Shown piece by piece: positions 26,120 to 37,391 of a stretch of 64,000 nt of DNA (within the stretch, counting starts at the first letter, position 1; each line of letters starts with the position of its first letter). The DNA comes from Orientallactaga sibirica (taxonomy: Eukaryota; Chordata; Mammalia; Rodentia; Dipodidae). The notes under the pieces were generated by a model that saw nothing but the letters and a program-made list of their open reading frames with translations, was not told the origin of the DNA and searched no databases. The position numbers and the translations under genes were made by a program. Location: positions 62,001-126,000 of the forward strand of contig JAEOAD010001224.1 of assembly GCA_036365145.1 (NCBI GenBank), written 5' to 3'.

Positions 26120-27386
26120 GTTTGTTTAGAAAAGAAACACCTTCATTGCCGAACACAGTACGGTGTGAAATAAGCCTGTTCTGATCACCAAATGAGTTGC
26201 TTTCTTACGAAGAGTCTTCAGTGCAGCAAGATCAAACTTTCCTAGTTTGTGTAATCTAACAAGATGTAGAATTTAGTAGATTAACCACATTTCTAACGTA
26301 GTTTGTTTAGAAAACAAACACCTTCATTGCCGAACACAGTACTGTGTGAAATAAGGCTGTTCTGTTCCGCAAATGAGTTGCTTTCTTACGAAGAGTCTTC
26401 AGTGCAGCAAGATCAAACTTTCCTAGTTTGTGTAATCTAACAAGATGTACAACTTAGTAGATTAACCACATTTCTAATGTACTTTGTTTAGAAAACAAAC
26501 GCCTTCATTGCGGAACACAGTACTGTGTGAAATAAGCCTGTTCTGTTCCCCAAATGAGTTGCTTTCTTACGAAGAGTCTTCAGTGCAGCAAGATCAAACA
26601 TTCCTAGTGCGTGTAATCTAACAAGGTGTACAATTTAGTAGATAAAACACATTTCTAACGTAGTTTGTTTAGAAAACAAACACCTTCATTGCAAATGCAG
26701 TACTGTGTGAAATAAGGCTAGTTCTGTTCTGAAAATGAGTTGCTTTCTTCTGAAGAGTCTTCAGTGCAGCAAGATCAAACTTTCCTAGTTTGTGTAATCT
26801 AACAAGATGTACAACTTAGTAGATTAACCACATTTCTAACATAGTTTGTTTAGAAAACAAACGCCTTCATTGCCGAACACAGTACTGTGTGAAATAAGGC
26901 TGTTCTGTTCCCCAAATCAGTTGCTTTCTTGAGAAGAGTCTTCAGTGCAGCAAGATCAAACTTTCCTAGTTTGTGTAATCTAACAAGATATACAATTTAG
27001 TAGATTAACCACATTTGTAACGTAGTTTGTTTAGAAAACAAACGCCTTCATTGCCGAACACAGTACTGTGTGAAATAAGCGTGTTCTGATCCCCAAATCA
27101 GTTGCTTTCTTCAGAAGAGTCTTCAGTGCAGCAAGATCAAACTTTCCTAGTTTGTGTAATCTAACAAGATGTAGAATTTAGTAGATTAACCACATTTCTA
27201 ACGTAGTTTGTTTAGAAAACAAACACCTTCATTGCCGAACACAGTACTGTGTGAAATAAGACTGTTCTGTTCCCCAAATGAGTTGCTTTCTTACGAAGAG
27301 TCTTCAGTGCAGCAAGATCAAACTTTCCTAGTTTGTGTAATCTAACAAGATGTACAACTTAGTAGATTAACCACATTTCTAACGTA

Positions 27387-28109
27387 GTTTGTTTAGAAAA
27401 CAAACACCTTCATTGCAAATGCAGTACTGTGTGAAGTAAGCTAGTTCTGTTCTAAAAATGAGTTGCTTTCTTACGAAGAGTCTTCAGTGCAGCAAGATCA
27501 AACTTTCCTAGTTTGTGTAATCTTACAAGATGTACAACTTAGTAGATTAACCACATTTCTAACATAGTTTGTTTAGAAAACAAACGCCTTCATTGAAGAA
27601 CACAGTACTGTGTGAAATAAGGCTGTTTTGTTCCCGAAATCAGTTCCTTTCTTGAGAAGAGTCTTGAGGGCAGCAAGATCAAACTTTCCTAGTTTGTGTA
27701 ATCTAACAAGATATACAATTTAGTAGATTAACCACATTTGTAACGTAGTTTGTTTAGAAAACAAACACCTTCATTGCCAAACACAGTACTGTGTGAAATA
27801 AGCGTGTTCTGATCCCCAAATCAGTTGCTTTCTTACGAAGAGTCTTCAGTGCAGCAAGATCAAACTTTCCTAGTTTGTGTAATCTAACAAGATGTACAAT
27901 TTAGTAGATTAACCACATTTCTAACGTAGTTTGTTTAGAAAACAAACACCTTCATTGCCGAACACAGTACTGTGTGAAATAAGGCTATTCTGTTCTCCAA
28001 ATGAGTTGCTTTCTTACGAAGAGTCTTCAGTGCAGCAAGATCAAACTTTCCTAGTTTGTGTAATCTAACAAGATGTACAACTTAGTAGATTAACCACATT
28101 TATAACGTA
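27387..28109 (+). repeat. Four-monomer ordered block A-B-C-D
   Basis: Same order as the other blocks: GCAAATGCAG with CTAGTTCTG, CCCGAAATCAG with GAGGGCAG, GCGTGTTCTGATCC with CCAAACACAG, and GGCTATTCTG with CATTTATAACG. Monomer C ends in TGTACAATTTAG rather than TGTAGAATTTCG, so part of it has been converted to the common form and no TTG reading frame is present. Confidence 0.7.
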
Positions 28110-31100
28110 GTTTGTTTAGAAAGGAAACACCTTCATTGCCGAACACCGTACTATGTGAAATAAGGCGATTCTGTTCTCCAAATGAGTTGCTTTCTTACGA
28201 AGAGTCTTCAGTGCAGCAAGATCAAACTTTCCTAGTTTTTGTAATCTAACAAGATATAAAATTTAGTAGATTAACTACATTTGTAACGTAGTTTGTTTAG
28301 AAAACAAACGCCTTCATTGCCGAACACAGTACTGTGTGAAATTAGCATGTTCTGATCCCCAAATCAGTTGCTTTCTTACGAAGAGTCTTCAGTGCAGCAA
28401 GATCAAACTTTCCTAGTTTGTGTAATCTAACCAGATGTACAACTTAGTAGATTAACCACATTTATAACGTAGTTTGTTTAGAAAAGAAACACCTTCATTG
28501 CCGAACACAGTACTGTGTGAAATAAGGCGATTCTTTTCTCCAAATGAGTTGCTTTCTTACGAAGAGTCTTCAGTGCAGCAAGATCAAACTTTCCTAGTTT
28601 GTGTAATCTAACAAGATGTACAATTTAGTAGATTAACCACATTTCTAACGTAGTTTGTTTAGAAAACAAACGCCTTCATTGCCGAACACAGTACTGTGTG
28701 AAATTAGCCTGTTCTGTTCCCCAAATGAGTTGCTTTCTTACGAAGAGTCTTCAGTGCAGCAAGATCAAACTTTCCTAGTTTGTGTAATCTAACAAGATGT
28801 ACAACTTAGTAGATTAACCACATTTCTAACGTAGTTTGTTTAGAAAACAAACACCTTCATTGTAAACACAGTACTGTGTGAAATAAAGCTAATTCTGTTC
28901 TAAAATGAGTTGCTTTCTTACGAAGAGTCTTCAGTGCAGCAAGATCAAACTTTCCTAGTTTGTGTAATCTAACAAGATATACAACTTAGTAGATTAACCA
29001 CATTTCTAACATAGTTTGTTTAGAAAACAAACGCCTTCATTGCCGAACACAGTACTGTGTGAAATAAGGCTGTTCTGTTCCCCAAATCAGTTGCTTTCTT
29101 GAGAAGAGTCTTGAGTGCAGCAAGATCAAACTTTCCTAGTTTGTGTAATCTAACAAGATATACAATTTAGTAGATTATCCACATTTGTAACGTAGTTTGT
29201 TTAGAAAACAAACACCTTCATTGCCAAACACAGTACTGTGTGAAATAAGGGTGTTCTGATCCCCAAATCAGTTGCTTTCTTACGAAGAGTCTTCAGTGCA
29301 GCAAGATCAAACTTTCCTAGTTTGTGTAATCTAACAAGATGTACAATTTAGTAGATTAACCACATTTGTAACGTAGTTTGTTTAGAAAACAAACACCTTC
29401 ATTGCCAAACACAGTACTGTGTGAAATAAGGCTGTTCTGATCCCCAAATCAGTTGCTTTCTTACGAAGAGTCTTCAGTGCAGCAAGATCAAACTTTCCTA
29501 GTTTGTGTAATCTAACAAGATGTAGAATTTAGTAGATTAACCACATTTCTAACGTAGTTTGTTTAGAAAACAAACACCTTCATTGCCTAACACAGTACTG
29601 TGTGAAATAAGGCTGTTCTGTTCTCCAAATGAGTTGCTTTCTTACGAAGAGTCTTCAGTGCAGCAAGATCAAAGTTTCCTAGTTTGTGTAATCTAACAAG
29701 ATGTACAACTTACTAGATTAACCACATTTATAACGTAGTTTGTTTAGAAAAGAAACACCTTCATTGCCGAACACAATACTGTGTGAAATAAGGCGATTCT
29801 GTTCTCCAAATGAGTTGCTTTCTTACGAAGAGTCTTCAGTGCAGCAAGATCAAACTTTCCTAGTTCGTGTAATCTAACAAGATATAAAATTTAGTAGATT
29901 AACCACATTTGTAAAGTAGTTTGTTTAGAAAACAAATGCCTTCATTGCCGAACACAGTACTGTCTGAAATAAGCGTGTTCTGATCCACAAATCAGTTGCT
30001 TTCTTACGAAGAGTCTTCAGTGCAGCAAGATCAAACTTTCCTAGTTTGTGTAATCTAACAAGATATACAATTTAGTAGATTAACCACATTTGTAACGTAG
30101 TTTGTTTAGAAAACAAACGCCTTCATTGCCGAACACAGTACTGTGTGAAATAAGCGTGTTCTGATCCCCAAATCAGTTGCTTTCTTACGAAGAGTCTTCA
30201 GTGCAGCAAGATCAAACTTTCCTAGTTTGTGTAATCTAACAAGATGTAGAATTTCGTAGATTAACCACATTTCTAACGTAGTTTGTTTAGAAAACAAACA
30301 CCTTCATTGCCGAACACAGTACTGTGTGAAATAAGGCTATTCTGTTCTCCAAATGAGTTGCTTTCTTACGAAGAGTCTTCAGTGCAGCAAGATCAAACTT
30401 TCCTAGTTTGTGTAATCTAACAAGATGTACAACTTAGTAGATTAACCACATTTATAACGTAGTTTGTTTAGAAAAGAAACGCCTTAATTACCAAACACCG
30501 TACTATGTGAAATAAGGCGATTGTGTTCTCCAAATGAGTTGCTTTCTTACGAAGAGTCTTCAGTGCAGCAAGATCAAACTTTCCTAGTTTGTGTAATCTA
30601 ACAAGATATACAATTTAGTAGATTAACCACATTTGTAACGTAGTTTGTTTAGAAAACAAACGCCTTCATTGCCGAACACAGTACTGTGTGAAATAAGCGT
30701 GTTCTGATCGCTAAATCAGTTGCTTTCTTGAGAAGAGTCTTGAGGGCAGCAAGATCAAACTTTCCTAGTTTGTGTAATCTAACAAGATGTACAACTTAAT
30801 AGACTACCTTCATTTCTAAAGTAGTTTGTTTAGAAAACAAACCCATTCATTGCCGAACACAGTACTGTGTGAAATAAGGCTGTTCTGTTCCCCAAATGAG
30901 TTGGTTTCTTACAAAGACTCGTCAGTGCAGCAAGATCAAACTTTCCTAGTTTGTGTAATCTAATAAGATGTACAACGTAGTAGATTAACCACGTTTCTAA
31001 CATAGTTTGTTTAGAAAACAAACCCCTTCATTGCCGAACACAGTACGGTGTGAAATAAGCCTATTCTGATCACCAAATGAGTTGCTTTCTTACGAAGAGT

Positions 31101-34100
31101 CTTCAGTGCAGCAAGATCAAACTTTCCTAGTTTGTGTAATGTAACAAGATGTAGAATTTAGTAGATTAACCACATTTCTAACGTAGTTTGTTTAGAAAAC
31201 AAACACCTTCATTGCCGAACACAGTACTGTGTGAAATAAGGCTGTTCTGTTCCGCAAATGAGTTGCTTTCTTACGAAGAGTCTTCAGTGCAGCAAGATCA
31301 AACTTTCCTAGTTTGTATAATCTAACAAGATGTACAACTTAGTAGATTAACCACATTTCTAACGTAGTTTGTTTAGAAAACAAACGCCTTCATTGCCGAA
31401 AACAGTACTGTGTGAAATTAGTCTGTTCGGTTCCCCAAATGAGTTGCTTTCTTACGAAGAGTCTTCAGTGCAGCAAGATCAAACTTTCCTAGTATGTGTA
31501 ATCTAACAAGATGTACAACTTAGTAGATTAACCACATTTCTAACGTAGTTTGTTTAGAAAACAAACACCTTCATTGCAAATGCAGTACTGTGTGAAATAA
31601 GGCTAGTTCTGTTCTCCAAATGAGTTGCTTTCTTACGAAGAGTCTTCAGTGCAGCAAGATCAAACTTTCCTAGTTTGTGTAATCTAACAAGATGTACAAC
31701 TTAGTAGATTAACCACATTTCTAACATAGTTTGTTTAGAAAACAAACACCTTCATTCCCGAACACAGTACTGTGTGAAATAAGGCTGTTCTGTTCCCTGA
31801 AATCAGTTGCTTTCTTGAGAAGAGTCTTCAGGGCAGCAAGATCAAACTTTCCTAGTTTGTGTAATCTAACAAGATATACAATTTAGTAGATTAACCACAT
31901 TTGTAACGTAGTTTGTTTAGAAAACAAACGCCTTCATTGCCGAACACAGTACTGTGTGAAATAAGCGTGTTCTGATCCCCAAATCAGTTGCTTTCTTCAG
32001 AAGAGTCTTCAGTGCAGCAAGATCAAACTTTCCTAGTTTGTGTAATCTAACAAGATGTAGAATTTCGTAGATTAACCACATTTCTAACGTAGTTTGTTTA
32101 GAAAACAAACACCTTCATTGCCAAAAACAGTACTGTGTGAAATAAGTCTGTTCTGTTCCCCAAATGAGTTGCTTTCTTACGAAGAGTCTTCAGTGCAGCA
32201 AGATCAAACTTTCTAGTTTGTGTAATCTAACAAGATGTACAACTTAGTAGATTAATCACATTTCTAACGTAGTTTGTTTAGAAAACAAACACCTTCATTG
32301 CAAATGCAGTACTGTGTGAAATAAGCTAGTTCTGTTCTAAAAAATGAGTTGCTTTCTTACGAAGAGTCTTCAGTGCAGCAAGATCAAACTTTCCTAGTTT
32401 GTGTAATCTAACAAGATATACAATTTAGTAGATTAAACACATTTGTAACGTAGTTTGTTTAGAAAACAAACACCTTCATTGCCAAACACAGTACTGTGTG
32501 AAATAAGCGTGTTCTGATCCCCAAATCAGTTGCTTTCTTACGAAGAGTCTTCAGTGCAGCAAGATCAAACTTTCCTAGTTTGTGTAATCTAACAAGATGT
32601 AGAATTTCGTAGATTAACCACATTTCTAACGTAGTTTGTTTAGAAAACAAACACCTTCATTGCCGAACACACTACTGTGTGAAATAAGGCTATTCTGTTC
32701 TCCAAATGAGTTGCTTTCTTACGAAGAGTCTTCAGTGCAGCAAGATCAAACTTTCCTAGTTTGTGTAATCTAACAAGATGTACAACTTAGTAGATTAACC
32801 ACATTTATAACGTAGTTTGTTTAGAAAAGAAACACCTTCATTGCCGAACACAATACTGTGTGAAATAAGGCGATTCTGTTCTCCAAATGAGTTGCTTTCT
32901 TACGAAGAGTCTTCAGTGCAGCAAGATCAAACTTTCCTAGTTTGTGTAATCTAACAAGATATACAATTTAGTAGATTAACCACATTTGTAACGTAGTTTG
33001 TTTAGAAAACAAATGCCTTCATTGCCGAACACAGTACTGTGTGAAATAAGCGTGTTCTGATCCACAAATCAGTTGCTTTCTTACGAAGAGTCTTCAGTGC
33101 AGCAAGATCAAACTTTCCTAGTTTGTGTAATCTAACAAGATATACAATTTAGTAGATTAACCACATTTGTAACGTAGTTTGTTTAGAAAACAAACACCTT
33201 CATTGCCGAACCCAGTACTGTGTGAAATAAGGCTATTCTGTTCCCCAAATGAGTTGCTTTCTTACGAAGAGTCTTCAGTGCAGCAAGATCAAACTTTCCT
33301 AGTTTGTGTAATCTAACAAGATATACAATTTAGTAGATTAACCACATTTGTAACGTAGTTTGTTTAGAAAACAAACGCCTTCATTGCCGAACACAGTACT
33401 GTGTGAAATAAGCGTGTTCTGATCGCTAAATCAGTTGCTTTCTTGAGAAGAGTCTTGAGGGCAGCAAGATCAAACTTTCCTAGTTTGTGTAATCTAACAA
33501 GATGTACAACTTAATAGACTACCTTCATTTCTAAAGTAGTTTGTTTAGAAAACAAACCGATTCATTGCCGAACACAGTACTGTGTGAAATAAGGCTGTTC
33601 TGTTCCGCAAATGAGTTGCTTTCTTACGAAAAGACTTCAGTGCAGCAAGATCTAACTTTCCTAGTTTGTATAATCTAACAAGATGTACAACTTAGTAGAT
33701 TAACCACATTTCTAACGTAGTTTGTTTAGAAAACAAATGCCTTCATTGCCGAAAACAGTACTGTGTGAAATTAGTCTGTTCGGTTCCCCAAATGAGTTGC
33801 TTTCTTACGAAGAGTCTTCAGTGCAGCAAGATCAAACTTTCCTAGTATGTGTAATCTAACAAGATGTACAACTTAGTAGATTAACCACATTTCTAACGTA
33901 GTTTGTTTAGAAAACAAACACCTTCATTGCAAATGCAGTACTGTGTGAAGTACGCTAGTTCTGTTCTGAAAATGAGTTGCTTTCTTACGAAGAGCCTTGA
34001 GTGCAGCAAGATCAAACTTTCCTAGTTTGTGTAATCTTACAAGATGTACAACTTAGTAGATTAACCACATTTCTAACATAGTTTGTTTAGAAAACAAACG

Positions 34101-35347
34101 CCTTCATTGCCGAACACAGTACTGTGTGAAATAAGGCTGTTCTGTTCCCGAAATCAGTTCCTTTCTTGAGAAGAGTCTTAAGGGCAGCAAGATCAAACTT
34201 TCCTAGTTTGTGTAATCTAACAAGATATACAATTTAGTAGATTAACGACATTTGTAACGGAGTTTGTTTAGAAAACAAACGCCTTCATTGCCGAACACAG
34301 TACTGTGTGAAATAAGCGTGTTCTGATCCCCAAATCAGTTGCTTTCTTCAGAAGAGTCTTGAGGGCAGCAAGATCAAACTTTCCTAGTTTGTGTAATCTA
34401 ACAAGATGTAGAATTTCGTAGATTAACCACATTTCTAACGTAGTTTGTTTAGAAAACAAACGCCTTCATTGCCGTAAACAGTACTGTGTGAAATTAGTCT
34501 GTTCGGTTCCCCAAATGAGTTGCTTTCTTACGAAGAGTCTTCAGTGCAGCAAGATCAAACTTTCCTAGTTTGTGTAATCTAACAAGATATACAATTTAGT
34601 AGATTAACCACATTTGTAACGTAGTTTGTTTAGAAAACAAACACCTTCATTGCCAAACACAGTTCTGTGTGAAATAAGCGTGTTCTGATCCCCAAATCAG
34701 TTGCTTTCTTACGAAGAGTCTTCAGTGCAGCAAGATCAAACTTTCCTAGTTTGTGTAATCTAACAAGATGTAGAATTTCGTAGATTAACCACATTTCTAA
34801 CGTAGTTTGTTTAGAAAACAAACACCTTCATTGCCGAACACACTACTGTGTGAAATAAGGCTATTCTGTTCTCCAAATGAGTTGCTTTCTTACGAAGAGT
34901 CTTCAGTGCAGCAAGATCAAACTTTCCTAGTTTGTGTAATCTAACAAGATGTACAACTTAGTAGATTAACCACATTTCTAACGTAGTTTGTTTAGAAAAC
35001 AAACACCTTCATTGTAGAACATAGTACTGTGTGAAATAAGGCTGTTCTGTTCCCGAAATCAGTTGCTTTCTTGAGAAGAGTCTTGAAGGCAGCAAGATCA
35101 AACTTTCCTAGTTTTTGTAATCTAACAAGATGTACAACTTAATAGACTACCTTCATTTCTAAAGTAGTTTGTTTAGAAAACAAACCCATTCATTGCCGAA
35201 CACAGTACTGTGTGAAATAAGGCTGTTCTGTTCCCGAAATCAGATGTTTTCTTGAGAAGAGTCTTCAGGGCAGCAAGATCAAACTTTCCTAGTTTTTGTA
35301 ATCTAACAAGATGTACAATTTAATAGACTACCTTCATTTATAAAGTA
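28100..35347 (+). repeat. Mixed-class satellite domain 2
   Basis: Class diversity returns. The AATAGACTACC class reappears at about 30,798, 33,513, 35,141 and 35,322, the last two in adjacent monomers. GCAAATGCAG monomers lie near 31,575, 32,311 and 33,930. GAATTTCGTAG monomers lie near 30,280, 32,090, 32,630, 34,440 and 34,800. A partial ordered block (A-B-C, with a different following monomer) covers 33,901-34,442. Monomer spacing stays close to 181 bp. Nothing but satellite is visible. Confidence 0.7.
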
Positions 35348-36768
35348 GTTTGTTTAGAAAACAAAACTTTCCATTCATTCGAACACAGTACTGTGTGAAA
35401 TAAGGCTGTTCTGTTCCCCAAATGAGTTGCTTTCTTACGAAGACTCTTCAGTGCAGCAAGATCAAACGTTCCTAGTTTTGTAATCTAACAAGATGTACAA
35501 CTTAGTAGATTAACCACATTTCTAACGTAGGTTGTTTAGAAAACAAAACGCCTTCATTACGAACACAGTACTGTGTGAAATAAGGCTGTTCTGTTCCCCA
35601 AATGAGTTGGTTTCTTACGAAGACTCTTCAGTGCATCAAGATCATACATTCCTAGTTTGGTAGATTAATCTAACAAGATGTACAATTTAGAGATTAACCA
35701 AATTTATAACATAGTTTGTTTAGAAAACAAACACCTTCGCCTGTGTTAATTTCTGAAAATGAGTTGCTTTTTGAAATAGCGAGAGCGTGTTCTCATTCCC
35801 AAATAAGATGTACAACTTTGCTTTCATAGTTTTAATCTTCAAGAGTCTTCAGTGCAGCAAGATGCTGTTCTTTCCTAGAGTCTTTGTGTAATCTAACCAG
35901 ATGTTTAGAATTTAGTAGATTAACCACCCAAATTTCTAACAGCAAGATCAAATGTTTAACAAGATGTACAATTTAGTAAAACAAACAGTTTGTTTCATTG
36001 CAGAACACAGTACTGTGTGAAATAAGCTAGTTCTGTTCTACAAATGAGTTGCTTTCTTACGAAGAGTCTTCAGTGCAGCAAGATCAAACTTTCCTAGTTT
36101 GTGTAATCTAACAAGATGTACAATTTAGTAGATTAACCACATTTCTAACGTAGGTTGTTTAGAAAACAAACGCCTTCATTGCCAAACACAGTAAAACAGT
36201 ACTGTGCTTTCTTGAAATGCAGCAAGGCTAGTTTGTGTTCTGATCCTTCATTTGTAACGTAGTTTGTTTAGAAAAAAACAAATGAGAAATTGCTTTCTTA
36301 CGAAGAGTCTTCAGTGCAGCAAGATCAAACTTTCCTAGTTTGTGTAATCTAACAAGATGTACAATTTAGTAGATTAACCACATTTTAACGTAGTTTGTTT
36401 AGATTAGTACTGTGTGAAATAATGTTCTGTTCCCAAAACGTGAGAAGAGTCTTGTGCAGCAAGAAAACTTTCCTAGTTTGTGTAAAACAAGATGTACAAT
36501 TTAGTAGATTAACCATTTCTCGTAGTTTGTTTAGAAAACCGCCTTCATTGCAGTACACAGTACTGTGAAATAAGCCTGTTCTGATCCCCAAATGATCCCA
36601 GTGCAGCAAATGAGTTTGTGTTCTAACAAGAACAATTTAGTAGATTCATTTCAGTTTGTTTAGAAAACAAAGCAAGATCAAACTTTTTCTTGAGAAGAGT
36701 CTTGTGCAGCAAGATAATCTAATCTAACAAGATGTACAACTTAGTAGATTAACCACATTTCTAACGCA
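35348..36768 (+). repeat. Scrambled satellite with shortened monomers
   Basis: The regular 181-bp spacing fails. Successive GTTTGTTT landmarks lie at 35348, 35530, 35715, 36153, 36262, 36393, 36525, 36654 and 36769. The last five intervals are therefore 109, 131, 132, 129 and 115 bp, while the interval from 35715 to 36153 (438 bp) contains short monomer fragments in the wrong order. Examples are TAACAGCAAGATC near 35,938 and AACAAACAGTTTGTTTC near 35,980. All pieces I recognise derive from the same monomer and the same strand, with no foreign insert. Regular phase resumes at 36769. Possible causes are replication slippage with template switching, break repair inside the array, or an assembly or generation artefact. 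Confidence 0.8.
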
Positions 36769-37029
36769 GTTTGTTTAGAAAACAAACGCCTTCATTGCCG
36801 AACACAGTACTGTGTGAAATAAGGCTGTACTGTTCCCCAAATGAGATGCTTTCTTACGAAGAGTCTTCAGTGCAGCAAGATGCTACTTTCCTAGTTTTTG
36901 TAATCTAACAAGATGTACAACTTAGTAGATTAACCACATTTCTAACGTAGTTTGTTTAGAAAACAAACACCTTCATTGCCGAACACAGTACTGTGTGAAA
37001 TAAGCGTGTTCTGATCCCCATATCAGTTG

Positions 37030-37391
37030 CTTTCTTACGAAGAGTCTTCAGTGCAGCAAGATCAAACTTTCCTAGTTTGTGTAATCTGACAAGATATAGA
37101 ATTTAGTAGATTAACCACATTTCTAACGTAGTTTGTTTAGAAAACAAACACCTTCATTGCCAAACACAGTACTGTGTGAAATAAGGCTATTCTGTTCTCC
37201 AAATGAGTTGCTTTCTTACGAAGAGTCTTCAGTGCAGCAAGATCAAACTTTCCTAGTTTGTGTAATCTGACAAGATATAGAATTTAGTAGATTAACCACA
37301 TTTCTAACGTAGTTTGTTTAGAAAACAAACACCTTCATTGCCAAACACAGTACTGTGTGAAATAAGGCTATTCTGTTCTCCAAATGAGTTG
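37030..37391 (+). repeat. Identical adjacent monomer doublet
   Basis: Two consecutive monomers share the rare TCTGACAAGATATAG segment (at 37085 and 37266, exactly 181 bp apart) together with CCAAACACAG and GGCTATTCTG, and by eye I find no difference between them. In a domain where neighbours otherwise differ by many bases, this points to a very recent single-monomer duplication by slippage or unequal exchange. Confidence 0.8.

Larger units (their letters stand above)
9600..28100 (+). repeat. Homogenised satellite domain
   Basis: Runs of adjacent monomers are almost identical, for example 11,800-12,240, 15,600-16,000, 19,190-19,900, 22,440-22,700 and 24,420-24,720. The AATAGACTACC class is absent from this whole domain (none between about 6,570 and 30,798). 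The common form carries TGTACAATTTAG and ACACCTTC. Small indels are frequent at homopolymers and junctions (extra A in AACAAAACACC near 13,838 and 14,378; AAACCCTTC near 15,470; CGAAAAAACAG near 24,880). The array has likely expanded recently or been converted; an over-polished assembly is the alternative. Boundaries are approximate. Confidence 0.65.

Noticed and set aside
35740..36000. Foreign insertion or transposon remnant in the scrambled segment
   Set aside because: Every piece I could recognise is a fragment of the same monomer on the same strand, with no terminal repeats or target-site duplication.
36385..36609. Minus-strand 74-codon reading frame
   Set aside because: It lies in the scrambled segment and is created by shortened monomers shifting frame; it is a chance frame.
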